DNA of 64,000 nucleotides from Balneolaceae bacterium UBA2956 (GTDB taxonomy: Bacteria; Bacteroidota; Rhodothermia; Balneolales; Balneolaceae). Shown here piece by piece: positions 26,643 through 35,725 of this stretch. The stretch spans positions 1 through 64,000 of the forward strand of contig DEBM01000023.1 in assembly GCA_002348545.1 (NCBI GenBank), in the 5' to 3' direction. The notes below the pieces were generated by a model that saw nothing but the letters and a program-made list of their open reading frames with translations, was not told the DNA's origin and ran no database searches. Position 1 is the first letter of the stretch; the number at the start of each line of letters is the position of its first letter. Position numbers and translations under genes: made by a program.

Positions 26643-28241
26643 ATGAATAGTATTAAGACATTAAAACACATCGCTACTTTAGCTTTAGCTATAATTGTTT
26701 TAGCTAATTGTAGTTCAGAAGATACACTTACAAGTGATTGGATAGAGTCAAATACGACGGAATCTAACCTAACCTTGGGAACATTAGATGCTTCAAACTT
26801 TATTTGGCTGGGTGCTTCCATGACTGCGGGATATCAAGATGGTGGCTTTTTTAAGTCAGGTCAAGAAAATGCGTACCCTACTATTGTAGCAAGACAATTA
26901 CAACAAGTAGACCCAAATGTTCTATATAATTATCCAAATATTGTATCTGAAAAGGGTACAGGTAGGACTGCAATTGACTTGAATGCAGCGTTGGCATTTT
27001 TAACAACAGGACAAGGCTCATTGGGTGATGCACTTGTACCTGAAGCTGGTGATGGTGTGTCATTAAACACAAACTCACCAATACATAACTTCTCAGTGCC
27101 TGGCATTAGAGCAATTGACATGGGAGTAGCAGGATACGGACAAGCAAATCCTCTCTTTGGTGCTTTTATGAGTGGACCAACAGCAACCGTATTAGGGGAT
27201 GCTGCAGCAAGTAGTCCAACTTTTTTCTCATTATGGCCTGGGGGAAATGATCTTTTGGGGTATGCATTAGGTGGAGGCTCTGTAGATGGATATGATCCTA
27301 CCAATACTGGTGCATTGACCGATCCTGCGACATTTACTGCAGCGATTAATGCATCAATAGCTGCTCTTACAGCCAGTGGTGCTCATGGAATAATTATAAA
27401 TGTAGCGCCGTGGACCATACTTCCATATTTTCAGGCGGCAACTCAATTAAGTGGAGGTGTAAACCTACTCCCAGCAGGTTCTATTGATGCTCCTACAGCA
27501 ACTTTCTTAAATAGTGTGGCAGCATATGGAGCATACAATGCTGCATTAGATCAAGTAGTTCTAGCTGGTGCGATTACTGCTGAAGAAGCTGCGATGAGAA
27601 AAATTACATTCACCGCTGATGTGGCAAATGCACCCGTTATTACTGACGAATCATTAACCGATTTATCAGCTATGGGAATAGCTAGTATGCGTCAAGCATC
27701 ACCTGGCGTAGCATCACTAGGCATACCCGCTGATATTTTTCCACTGACTGCAATATTTACAATTGGTGTACCACAAGGGGATGGGAGTGTTCCTGGCGTG
27801 TCTGTACCACTTGCTGATCAATATACTTTGACAGCAGCAGAACAGGCAAACATTTTGAGTCATGCATTTGCATATAATGCTACCATAAGCGCCGCAGTAG
27901 GTGCTAATGACAATGTACATTTAGTAGACATACATCCTATAATGGCTGATCTATTTGGGTTATCACCCCAAATTGCTGCCGCCATTGGTATGGGGAATGC
28001 AGGAGTACAAGCGGCTGATGGAGTTCTTGGCTTTATGTCAGGTGGGATTAGTCTTGTACCACTCTCATTAACACAAGCAGAATTGTACAATAGTGTCTTC
28101 TCAACTGATTTTGTCCATCCAAATCCTAGAGGTCAAGCACTGCTTGCTAATGAAATAATAAAAGTTTTAAATGCCAAATATGGGGCGACTATACCTACGG
28201 TTGATCCACTAGCATTTGAACCAATTTACGCTCCCTTTTAA
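26643..28241 (+). CDS. SGNH-type lipoprotein with Ser but no Asp in block I (GAS not GDS)
   Basis: A 532-residue exported lipoprotein (lipobox VLANC, Cys22). The SGNH blocks are recognisable but altered. Block I is IWLGASMTAGY, where nucleophile Ser59 is kept and the usual Asp before it is Ala. Block II falls in NFSVPGIRAIDMG (Gly). Block III is WPGGNDLLG (Asn). Block V is TDFVHPNPRGQ, with Asp489 and His492. Between blocks III and V lies an Ala-rich insertion of over 200 residues, making it about twice the length of simple SGNH enzymes. It is only 7 bases behind the TonB receptor and is presumably its surface or periplasmic partner, releasing or binding an ester-containing ligand. A strong terminator follows. 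Confidence 0.82.
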   Translation: MNSIKTLKHIATLALAIIVLANCSSEDTLTSDWIESNTTESNLTLGTLDASNFIWLGASMTAGYQDGGFFKSGQENAYPTIVARQLQQVDPNVLYNYPNIVSEKGTGRTAIDLNAALAFLTTGQGSLGDALVPEAGDGVSLNTNSPIHNFSVPGIRAIDMGVAGYGQANPLFGAFMSGPTATVLGDAAASSPTFFSLWPGGNDLLGYALGGGSVDGYDPTNTGALTDPATFTAAINASIAALTASGAHGIIINVAPWTILPYFQAATQLSGGVNLLPAGSIDAPTATFLNSVAAYGAYNAALDQVVLAGAITAEEAAMRKITFTADVANAPVITDESLTDLSAMGIASMRQASPGVASLGIPADIFPLTAIFTIGVPQGDGSVPGVSVPLADQYTLTAAEQANILSHAFAYNATISAAVGANDNVHLVDIHPIMADLFGLSPQIAAAIGMGNAGVQAADGVLGFMSGGISLVPLSLTQAELYNSVFSTDFVHPNPRGQALLANEIIKVLNAKYGATIPTVDPLAFEPIYAPF

Positions 28242-28280
28242 GTTTATGCTTAGAAGCTAGAGCAAATTTAAGTATTTCAA

Positions 28281-28311
28281 GCCTCTTCGAATATGAAGGG
28301 GCTTTTTTTTT
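28281..28311 (+). terminator. Intrinsic terminator after receptor/SGNH operon
   Basis: GCCTCTTC (28281-28288) pairs with GAAGGGGC (28295-28302) across a six-base loop with one G-T pair, followed by nine T residues (28303-28311). It closes the 23.7-28.2 kb transcription unit. Confidence 0.9.
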
Positions 28312-28376
28312 GCCAAAATTGTCAGAATGTGTATAAATAAAAGAGTAACTTTGTCATTTTATTTTAGTTGAGTTGG

Positions 28377-28397
28377 GTTGGCATACTAATTGCCAAC
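28377..28397. promoter_or_regulatory. Perfect 7-7-7 inverted repeat upstream of grpE-dnaJ
   Basis: GTTGGCA (28377-28383), seven spacer bases, then TGCCAAC (28391-28397). The geometry equals that of the HspR HAIR element (7-N7-7), but the bases differ from HAIR (CTTGAGT) and from the HrcA CIRCE box (TTAGCACTC-N9). No T-tract follows, so it is not a terminator. It is 98 bases before the grpE ATG and is a candidate heat-shock operator. Confidence 0.5.
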
Positions 28398-28495
28398 TTC
28401 ATGTAATAAATATAACCCCACAGACTCATTAGCCATAGATAAAATCATTGGGTAATAAGCAGACGGATATTTATAAAGGAAACAATTTAGATAAG

Positions 28496-29179
28496 ATGAA
28501 AGACAGTACAGATAAAAATAGTAAACAAAACGTTAAAGATTCCATTCAAGAAGACATGAATCAAGACAATGATTTAAGTAGTAATGAGTCGACTAGCAAT
28601 CAAACTGCTAACAAAGATTCAATCGAACCAAAAACGGATGATGAAGGCAGCGCTGCAATAGATCTGAATACTGAACTTACCACAGATGAAGCAGATACTG
28701 ACGAGGCTGATGGGGAGGAAGAACTCGATCTAGTAGGCCAATTACAAATAGATCTAGCAAATACAAAAGATACCCTGCTCCGTAAAGCAGCCGAGCTAGA
28801 GAATGTGCGAAAGAGAGTCCAAAGAGAACGAATTAGTTTGTTTGAAGATGCACGTATCCAAGCTATACAGGAGATTATTCCCATTGCAGAAGATATGAAC
28901 CGTACATTAGAGGCCTCTGCAAGCACAAAAATCGACGATAATTTTCTTCAAGGTGTGCAAATGGTTGCTTCTAAATTTAAACAACTCTTCGAGCGGTATG
29001 GCGTTGAACCAATTAACCAGGCTCGAGTACCCTTTAATGTAGATTTCCATGATGCAATGTTACGACAACCTTCTGAAGACCCAAAAATCCCTAGCAATAC
29101 TGTACTACAAGTGCTAGAATCTGGATACAAAATAGGCAACCGAGTTATCAAACATGCAAAAGTCATTGTCAGCGAATAA
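28496..29179 (+). CDS. grpE: Nucleotide exchange factor GrpE
   Basis: Releases ADP from DnaK in the DnaK-DnaJ-GrpE chaperone cycle. I chose the ATG at 28496; an in-frame TTG at 28448 would add 16 residues without family similarity. The product is 227 residues. The first 80 or so are acidic and low-complexity (Asp/Glu/Ser/Asn), followed by the long dimerisation helix (LQIDLANTKDTLLRKAAELENVRKRVQRER) and the beta-wing domain (FLQGVQMVASKFKQLFERYGVEPI, then FHDAM and SGYKIGNRVIKHAKVIV). The acidic N-terminus is longer than in E. coli. dnaJ follows after 38 bases; dnaK is not in the window. Confidence 0.95.
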   Translation: MKDSTDKNSKQNVKDSIQEDMNQDNDLSSNESTSNQTANKDSIEPKTDDEGSAAIDLNTELTTDEADTDEADGEEELDLVGQLQIDLANTKDTLLRKAAELENVRKRVQRERISLFEDARIQAIQEIIPIAEDMNRTLEASASTKIDDNFLQGVQMVASKFKQLFERYGVEPINQARVPFNVDFHDAMLRQPSEDPKIPSNTVLQVLESGYKIGNRVIKHAKVIVSE

Positions 29180-29217
29180 AAGTAGTCTAAACCAAGTCAT
29201 CTATAAATAGAGAATTC

Positions 29218-30393
29218 ATGTCTAAACGCGACTATTACGAAGTATTGGGAGTTTCAAAAGGGGTAGGTGAGGCCGAATTAAAAAAAGCTTACCGTAAACT
29301 TGCAATGAAGTATCATCCCGACAGAAATAAAGGAGATGCCGATGCTGAAAATAGGTTTAAGGAAGCTGCAGAGGCCTATGAGATACTACAGGATCCTCAA
29401 AAGAGAGCGCAATATGATCAATTTGGTCATGCAGGCGTTAGTGGACAAGGTGGCTTTGGTGGTGGTAATATGGATTTCGATGTCGAAGACATTTTTAGCC
29501 GTTTTGGGGATATTTTTGGAGGTGGTTTTTTTGGTGAAGACATCTTTAGTGGCGGTGGTAGGAGTCGTTCTCGTGGTCGCAGAAGAGAACCAGGGACTCC
29601 TGGGTCAGATTTAAAAATTAGAATTCCACTTAGTTTAGAAGAAATAGCATTTGGCGCTGAAAAAAAACTAAAAGTAAAAAAGCAATTAATATGTAACACT
29701 TGTTCTGGCACTGGTGCGGCAAGTGATTCAGATTTTGAAACCTGTAGTACCTGTAATGGATTAGGTGAAGTGCGACAAGTTACACGTACTATGCTAGGTC
29801 AAATGGTGAATGTTCAGGCCTGTCCTACCTGTCAAGGTGAAGGGCGGATTATCCGAAACAAATGTACTTCATGTTCGGGCGAAGGACGTACAAATGGGGA
29901 AGAAACAATAAAGGTAAATATACCATCGGGTGTTTCGGATGGTAATTATCTGACTCTCCGAGATCAGGGGAATGCTGGTCGTCGTGGTGGTTCATCTGGT
30001 GATCTAATTGTACTCATCCAAGAAACTCCACATGAGTACTTTAAGCGAGATGGAAATAATATTTACTATGATCTCACACTAACCGTCCCTCAGGCAGTTT
30101 TGGGTGCGGAGTTGGAAGTACCTACTTTGAAGGGTAAGGCCAAATTACGCATAGAAGAAGGTACGCAACCTGGAAAGCTGCTTAGAATGCGAGGTAAGGG
30201 AATAATTGGATTGAATCGTTCAGGAGAGGGAGATCAGTATGTTCGATTGAATGTGTACATTCCAAAGAAACTGACCGATAAAGAGCGTACAGCTATTCAC
30301 AGTTTGCAGGGGAATGATAACTTTGCTATCTCCAACCAAACTGAAGAAGAAAAGGGTTTCTTATCGAAAATGAAAGATGTGTTTGGAGGGTAA
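29218..30393 (+). CDS. dnaJ: Chaperone DnaJ (Hsp40)
   Basis: Stimulates DnaK ATPase and delivers unfolded substrates. Domains in order: J-domain (5-70) with the HPD motif in MKYHPDRNKG; a Gly/Phe-rich linker (about 75-120) that also carries an Arg-rich patch (RSRSRGRRREPG); the zinc domain with all four CxxCxGxG repeats (CNTCSGTG, CSTCNGLG, CPTCQGEG, CTSCSGEG, about 160-225); then the two substrate-binding domains. At 391 residues it is a full-length type I DnaJ. It is co-directional with grpE and convergent with menB, with 28 bases between the stops. Confidence 0.97.
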   Translation: MSKRDYYEVLGVSKGVGEAELKKAYRKLAMKYHPDRNKGDADAENRFKEAAEAYEILQDPQKRAQYDQFGHAGVSGQGGFGGGNMDFDVEDIFSRFGDIFGGGFFGEDIFSGGGRSRSRGRRREPGTPGSDLKIRIPLSLEEIAFGAEKKLKVKKQLICNTCSGTGAASDSDFETCSTCNGLGEVRQVTRTMLGQMVNVQACPTCQGEGRIIRNKCTSCSGEGRTNGEETIKVNIPSGVSDGNYLTLRDQGNAGRRGGSSGDLIVLIQETPHEYFKRDGNNIYYDLTLTVPQAVLGAELEVPTLKGKAKLRIEEGTQPGKLLRMRGKGIIGLNRSGEGDQYVRLNVYIPKKLTDKERTAIHSLQGNDNFAISNQTEEEKGFLSKMKDVFGG

Positions 30394-30421
30394 TAATACA
30401 AGTGGAGAGTTCTGTTTCTGA

Positions 30422-31261
30422 CTAAGAAGGTGAGCGTTTGAACTTTTCCCAATTCGGTTTTCTTTTCTCCAAAAAAGCATTTTTACCTTCTCCAGCCTCT
30501 TCGGTCATATAAGCTAGTCGAGTTGCCTCACCTGAAAAAACTTGTTGGCCAACTAGCCCATCATCTATTAGGTTAAAGGCGAATTTAACCATTTTAGTGG
30601 CTGTTGGGCTTTTTTGTAAGATTTCTTGCGCCCACTGATAAGCAGTATTTTCAAGCACATTATGAGGTATTACTGCATTAATCATTCCCATTTCGAGGGC
30701 TTCTTGAGCCGAATAGTTTCTACCTAAGAAAAAAATTTCCCGAGCTTTTTTTTGTCCCACTTGTCTGGCAAGATAGGCTGAGCCAAATCCACCATCAAAA
30801 CTTGCAACATCGGTATCAGTTTGTTTAAAGATAGCGTTTTCTTGGCTAGCAAGTGTTAGGTCGCATGTTACATGCAAACTATGACCACCGCCTACCGCCC
30901 AACCAGGTACTACAGCAATAACCACCTTTGGCATAAATCGGATAAGTCGCTGAACTTCCAAAATATTCAATCTGGGAATCCCATCTTCAGCTTTGTATCC
31001 GGTTTTTGCACGCACACGTTGATCACCACCAGAGCAAAAAGCCCAGCCCCCATCTTTTGGTGAGGGACCTTCACCCGAAAGTAAGATGACACCAATATTG
31101 TTATCTTCTTTCGCATCTAGCAATGCTTCATATAATTCAAAAACAGTTTTTGGGCGAAAGGCATTACGCACCTCCGGACGGTTAAAAGCGATGCGCGCCA
31201 CACCGTTTCTGGTGGCATAAGTGATGTCTTCATATGCTTTTTTAGGGGTCCATGTACTCAT
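30422..31261 (-). CDS. menB: 1,4-dihydroxy-2-naphthoyl-CoA synthase
   Basis: Closes the naphthoquinone ring of menaquinone from o-succinylbenzoyl-CoA. It is a crotonase-fold protein of 279 residues. Oxyanion-hole and active-site segments are FCSGGDQRVR and VPGWAVGGGHSLHVTCDLTLAS, and MenB-specific SFDGGFGSAYLARQVGQKKARE follows. It is the last gene of the menF-D-H-B unit on this strand, 25 bases after menH, with an AAAGGAC ribosome site ahead of its ATG. menC, menE and menA are not in the window. Confidence 0.97.
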   Translation of the reverse strand: MSTWTPKKAYEDITYATRNGVARIAFNRPEVRNAFRPKTVFELYEALLDAKEDNNIGVILLSGEGPSPKDGGWAFCSGGDQRVRAKTGYKAEDGIPRLNILEVQRLIRFMPKVVIAVVPGWAVGGGHSLHVTCDLTLASQENAIFKQTDTDVASFDGGFGSAYLARQVGQKKAREIFFLGRNYSAQEALEMGMINAVIPHNVLENTAYQWAQEILQKSPTATKMVKFAFNLIDDGLVGQQVFSGEATRLAYMTEEAGEGKNAFLEKRKPNWEKFKRSPS

Positions 31262-31286
31262 AAATAGTCCTTTTTGATTTACAATT

Positions 31287-32114
31287 TTAAGGGATGGTTA
31301 TAAGGGAAATGAAAAGTTCAATTTCTTTTTGCCAAGCTTTAGGAGAGTCCCAGTGAACCCGATGGCCTGCTCCATTTACAATGTTAAGATAAGAAGAAGG
31401 TAGTATTAGATGCATTCTTTGATTAATCGCTTTAAATTTTGAATCATCTTCCCCCACCAAAAGTAGAACGGGCATACGTAATTTAGGGAGGTGATTCTCT
31501 AAACAAGGCATGGTTCCTGCTCCAAATCCTAACAGACTATTAGTAATCCAGATGGGTAGCTGCTTCTTTTGAATATCTTTATAGGCCGAATTGAGCATTC
31601 GTGCATTGGGCGAATTAAATAGTGAAAGATCTTCCCAATAACGCAAAAAAGAGGAATAATCTGACATTATTTCATCTGCTCGTTGGGCATCCAGATTTTG
31701 CCTGCTTTGACGCTCTGTTTCCATACAAATTCCAAAATGCCCACTCTCAAGCACTAAACCCTTACACAATTTAGGATGCTGAATCGCTAAAGAAAGCGCA
31801 AGTCGTGCTCCCATACTGTATCCACATAAAATGACTGGTTTTTGGCAATGATGGCGTATAAAATAAACCAAGTCAGCTACTTGTTCTTTTGCTGAAAATC
31901 GGTAGTGTAATTCAGCACCCTCGGTAGCTCCATGCCCGAGTAAATCCATCAAAACAAGCCGGTGCGTATGCACTAAATCGGTCTCTAATAAACCTTCTAG
32001 AAAAATTGCATGTGAGCCTAAAAAACCATGCAAAAACACCACATCCTGTTTCCCATGTCCTTGTGTAATGTAAAAATATTGAAGCCCTCGCACTTGTTGG
32101 TAATATTTTTTCAT
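31287..32114 (-). CDS. menH: Alpha/beta hydrolase, SHCHC synthase-like
   Basis: In the menaquinone pathway MenH removes pyruvate from the MenD product to give SHCHC. This 275-residue alpha/beta hydrolase has the HG oxyanion motif VVFLHGFLGSH, the nucleophile elbow CGYSMGARLALSLA (Ser), an acid region GEDDSKF and the catalytic His in GAGHRVHWDSP. A strong ribosome site AGGAGGTAAT directly before the ATG at 32114 fixes the start; the frame is open further upstream only because it overlaps menD. Start and menD stop are separated by one base, so translation is coupled. Position in the operon is the main reason for calling MenH; sequence alone would also allow another esterase. Confidence 0.88.
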   Translation of the reverse strand: MKKYYQQVRGLQYFYITQGHGKQDVVFLHGFLGSHAIFLEGLLETDLVHTHRLVLMDLLGHGATEGAELHYRFSAKEQVADLVYFIRHHCQKPVILCGYSMGARLALSLAIQHPKLCKGLVLESGHFGICMETERQSRQNLDAQRADEIMSDYSSFLRYWEDLSLFNSPNARMLNSAYKDIQKKQLPIWITNSLLGFGAGTMPCLENHLPKLRMPVLLLVGEDDSKFKAINQRMHLILPSSYLNIVNGAGHRVHWDSPKAWQKEIELFISLITIP

Positions 32115-32115
32115 A

Positions 32116-34119
32116 TTACCTCCTAAAATCATTACGTTCAGCAATGGATACTTCACTATTGGTGATAAACTCAATAATTCGAACATTCGAAGCGCTATTA
32201 ATTGACATAGGGAAGGCGTGATTTATTTTTTCCGGACCTCCATTATATTTCTCATCTTCCACAAAGGTACTCGAATGGCTTGAAGTATGTAACCTAAGTA
32301 ATTCTTGGATTTGTTCAGCCCAATCGTTTTCCCAAAGCTGATTTAGATTGACAATCTTTGAATAGTTTAGTCCATAACTTCGCGCAAGATATTCGATGGA
32401 TACTTGTTGCGGGGTTATAAACCAATCCATACTATCTGGAGCTGCTTTTTTAACAGGAAGGCTACTAAAAATACTCCCACCCCCATTATTAATAATAAAA
32501 ATAACCAATGGTTTAGTGATCAACTTAGCGGATAAAAGGGCATTGATGTCATACAAAAAAGCAATATCACCCGTTAAAACGGCTGTGGGTAGCTGGCAGG
32601 ATAATGATACTCCTAGAGCAGTTGAACTAATCCCATCTATTCCAGCTGCACCACGCTGTGATATCAAGGGATTGTCAACCGCCCACATTGGAGCAAATAA
32701 CGCTTGATCGCGAACAGGATAAGAATTAGATAAAAAAATAGGAGTGGATGACGGAAGAATTTTACTTAGTCGATAAAAAACAGCCCCATCAGTAAGTGTA
32801 TCATTTTTGCCTTGAATGAAATGCTGCGCCAATTGCTCTAAATATTCTTTATTTAGCTCATCTAATGCATTATGCCATTTTTTAAAAATAACTTGAGTAT
32901 GTTTATTTTGTAAATCAACCCAAGAAAAAGCTACTTCTGGAGTGATAAAATAAGGTTGACTGGCTATTACATCCTCATAAGGTTCATGTGTCATAAACCG
33001 CAGTTGAGTCAGATGCTTATGCTCAGAAAAAAAACGGGCCAAAGAGAGGTTTAGCGCTTCCTTTCCTAAGCGAATAATCCCATCGAATGAATTAAATGGA
33101 GATGATGTGAGATTTTTTGAATTATATAGCAACTTTTCCCATCCCAAGATGACTTTGCTATTAACTAAGTTTAATTCTTCAAAATCCCAACCGTACAAAG
33201 ATGCACCAGCCTCTAAAATAATTCGGGCATTTGGATGTTTCGCAAGTTTAGGAAGCAGACGAAACCATTGAAAAGGAGTAGGGTCTGAGCCTATAAAAAT
33301 TAGGGGTCTGTGCATCTCAGAATATAGATTCTGTACCTGCATGGGGTTTATTATCCGCTTAACTTCTTTTGATAAGTGGCTATGGTGTAATGGGTCGTCA
33401 ACAGAAGAAAGATTAGCCTCAACGGTAGAGGATATTACTTTAGTTTTAGTTGGTATACCAACTAATTCAGGGCGCACCATACGATGAGTTGGAAGGTCAG
33501 GTTCTGAGCTTGAAATATTTTTTTCCGCTTTTAAAACTAATATTTTGCTGTCCTTAATATATTCGTTGAACTGTACTAACGTAGGTTCAAAAGGTTTATT
33601 AAAAGGAGCGTTCACATGAACAGGTCCACCTGAATAGGCCAACTGAATTGCACGCGAAAATTCTTTCTTTCCATTTGAAAGAAGTTGTTTTTTATTATTA
33701 TTGTCTATTTCTGGAAGCTGGATAAAATCTAAAACATGAGAACCAAATAGATTCTTTTGTTGGATGGTTTGTGATGCTCCTACCTGTTGCAAGTGTGCTG
33801 GCCGATCGGCGGTAAGGGCAACGAGTGGTATCGAGGATTGATATGCCTCAATAATAGCAGGGTAATAATTCGCTCCAGCTGTTCCAGATGTACAGCAAAG
33901 AAGTGTGGGTCTTTTGGAAACTTTTGACATCCCTAAGGCTATGAAGCCAGCAGATCGTTCATCAATTACAGCAACACACCGTATCCCTGGAAAATGAGTA
34001 AGTGCAAGTACAAGAGAAGTATTTCGGGAACCCGGGGAAAGAACGGCATCTCTAACACCTTGTTTATAGCACTCCTTAATTAGCGAAGATGCCCAACTAA
34101 AGGATAGGGTCTTTTGCAT
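32116..34119 (-). CDS. menD: SEPHCHC synthase (MenD) with enlarged inter-domain linker
   Basis: Thiamine-diphosphate enzyme joining 2-oxoglutarate and isochorismate in menaquinone synthesis. Visible: the N-terminal pyrimidine domain (VLSPGSRNTSLVLAL, IDERSAGFIALGMSK, CTSGTAGANYYPAIIEA, ADRPAHLQQVGASQTIQQ) and the pyrophosphate domain (GAAGIDGISSTALGVSL, LTGDIAFLYDINALL, INNGGGSIFSSLPV). The 667 residues exceed the usual 550-580. The extra length is largely a Ser/Lys-rich stretch at about 195-270, between the first and middle domains. ATG 34119 has GAAGGAAC ahead of it; nine more residues are possible upstream. It overlaps the end of menF by 23 bases. Confidence 0.95.
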   Translation of the reverse strand: MQKTLSFSWASSLIKECYKQGVRDAVLSPGSRNTSLVLALTHFPGIRCVAVIDERSAGFIALGMSKVSKRPTLLCCTSGTAGANYYPAIIEAYQSSIPLVALTADRPAHLQQVGASQTIQQKNLFGSHVLDFIQLPEIDNNNKKQLLSNGKKEFSRAIQLAYSGGPVHVNAPFNKPFEPTLVQFNEYIKDSKILVLKAEKNISSSEPDLPTHRMVRPELVGIPTKTKVISSTVEANLSSVDDPLHHSHLSKEVKRIINPMQVQNLYSEMHRPLIFIGSDPTPFQWFRLLPKLAKHPNARIILEAGASLYGWDFEELNLVNSKVILGWEKLLYNSKNLTSSPFNSFDGIIRLGKEALNLSLARFFSEHKHLTQLRFMTHEPYEDVIASQPYFITPEVAFSWVDLQNKHTQVIFKKWHNALDELNKEYLEQLAQHFIQGKNDTLTDGAVFYRLSKILPSSTPIFLSNSYPVRDQALFAPMWAVDNPLISQRGAAGIDGISSTALGVSLSCQLPTAVLTGDIAFLYDINALLSAKLITKPLVIFIINNGGGSIFSSLPVKKAAPDSMDWFITPQQVSIEYLARSYGLNYSKIVNLNQLWENDWAEQIQELLRLHTSSHSSTFVEDEKYNGGPEKINHAFPMSINSASNVRIIEFITNSEVSIAERNDFRR

Positions 34120-35620
34120 AATGTTCCTTCGAATTAGAAGCATCATGTACTGGTGTTGCCATGCGCACTGCGTCTACCATAGGTTTTAATTTGAGTTCGG
34201 TTTCCAGCCATTCTTTTTCCGGGTCCGAATCTTTAACAATACCGCATCCTGCATAAAAATGAGCAGTATCTTGCTCAATTAACCCACTTCGTATACCGAC
34301 ATAAAATTCACCCGTTCCATGTGAGTTAATCCAACCTATTGGGGATGCATACCAGCCGCGGGTAAATGATTCTTCTTTTTCGATAAAATCAAGAGCTTTT
34401 TTTCTTGGAAAACCACCTACTGCAGGGGTTGGATGAAGATTTTTAAGGACCTTTGTGCGGGATATACCTTTTTTAAACACGGCTGATATTGGTGTGTAAA
34501 GATGCTGTACATTTGGTAGTTTTTTTACTCTAGGTGAGTTAGAGTGCTCTAAATGCTCTGAATAAGGCACCAAATCTTCTTCAATGGCTTCTATTACTAT
34601 CTGATGTTCGAGACGGTCTTTTTTGGAATTTAATAGTTTACCCGCTAAGTCATCATCCTCCTCGTAGGTCTTGCCTCGCTTAGTACTTCCAGCTAAACTT
34701 TCAGTTTGAACTTGAGTAGGTGTAAAACGTGCAAGTCGTTCTGGAGTAGCACCTATAAAATAAGACTTGCCCTTAGGATTTACGCAAAACACAAAACAAT
34801 CTGGATAAAGTTGTTCGAGATTTGAAATTACATCAGCAGCTTTAGGTTTCAGTAAGTGTGATTGGGTAACTTTCCTTGCGAGAACTACTTTTTTTAAATC
34901 ATTGACATCAATCGATTTTTTTGCTTTCTCAATCATATTTTTCCATTCAGTGAAAGCTCTTAAGTTTCGGGGCTGTTTATATAATGACAGAGAGTTAGTG
35001 GTTAATGAACTATCTATCTTTGATTGTGATAGTGCAGATAGTAACTCTAAATCACCATTGGAGTCATAAGGTGCTGAGTCATTCCATGAATAAAGTCTGA
35101 CTTGGAACCTATTAATGAGATTATCCACTGTCTCAAATTCATTTACTCGCTCTATTAAACTCAATGTGGCTTCATCTTTGGTTTGCACAATAGTCCATTC
35201 TGGTAAGTGAAAGAGTGAGGGTTCAAAATCAGTCCATTCTGAGTCTTTATTTAGAGTATTAAAAAATGAAAACCCGCCAAGTAATTGAAGGGGGTAGGGT
35301 TTATCAAAAGAGTGAAAATGATGAACTCTATTGAAAAGATGTTTGCCCAATGTGGAAGTTTCACGAAATCTATTGTTTCCACTTATACTAACGCGTTCTA
35401 AAGCACCCTCCCCTACAATTGTAAATGATTCTACAGGATGAGATAAATAAAATGAAGTCTTTGAGGTATTTAAACGTTGAGCTAGTCCAGAATTCGTCTG
35501 TTTGACAGTCGGTAGGCTAATTGCGACATACTCTTGCTTGCCAGTGATGAGGCTATTTTGACCGATTACAGTATGTAAAAATGCCCTGAAAGCTGTCCAA
35601 TTGAACCGATGTGTTGGCAT
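34097..35620 (-). CDS. menF: Isochorismate synthase (MenF)
   Basis: Converts chorismate to isochorismate, the first committed step of menaquinone synthesis. A 507-residue chorismate-binding enzyme whose variable N-terminal half ends near residue 240. The catalytic half shows VVLARKVTQ, FCVNPKGKSYFIGATPERL, ESLAGSTKRG, KDRLEHQIVIEAI, LHPTPAVGGFPRKKA and YASPIGWINSHGTGEFYVGIRSG, with the general-base Lys and metal-binding Glu residues in expected segments. ATG 35620 is preferred over the TTG at 35638, which would add six residues. It heads the men operon. A siderophore EntC-type enzyme is possible by sequence, but the linked menD, menH and menB decide the role. Confidence 0.95.
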   Translation of the reverse strand: MPTHRFNWTAFRAFLHTVIGQNSLITGKQEYVAISLPTVKQTNSGLAQRLNTSKTSFYLSHPVESFTIVGEGALERVSISGNNRFRETSTLGKHLFNRVHHFHSFDKPYPLQLLGGFSFFNTLNKDSEWTDFEPSLFHLPEWTIVQTKDEATLSLIERVNEFETVDNLINRFQVRLYSWNDSAPYDSNGDLELLSALSQSKIDSSLTTNSLSLYKQPRNLRAFTEWKNMIEKAKKSIDVNDLKKVVLARKVTQSHLLKPKAADVISNLEQLYPDCFVFCVNPKGKSYFIGATPERLARFTPTQVQTESLAGSTKRGKTYEEDDDLAGKLLNSKKDRLEHQIVIEAIEEDLVPYSEHLEHSNSPRVKKLPNVQHLYTPISAVFKKGISRTKVLKNLHPTPAVGGFPRKKALDFIEKEESFTRGWYASPIGWINSHGTGEFYVGIRSGLIEQDTAHFYAGCGIVKDSDPEKEWLETELKLKPMVDAVRMATPVHDASNSKEHYAKDPIL

Positions 35621-35725
35621 TGATTTATGATTAACCAATTATTATGTTGAACTTTCAATATAAATTGAAAATACAACTTAATAAAGAATAACCATAATTT
35701 TTTTCGAAATCACTAATAATGTTCC

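Noticed and set aside
28600..28926. 108-codon minus-strand ORF opposite grpE
   Set aside because: It is the mirror of the acidic low-complexity N-terminus of GrpE (Ser-rich in reverse) and has no supporting context.
32114..32186. Upstream extension of menH into menD
   Set aside because: The strong AGGAGGTAAT site at the ATG 32114 and the start of hydrolase similarity there make the 24 extra residues unlikely.
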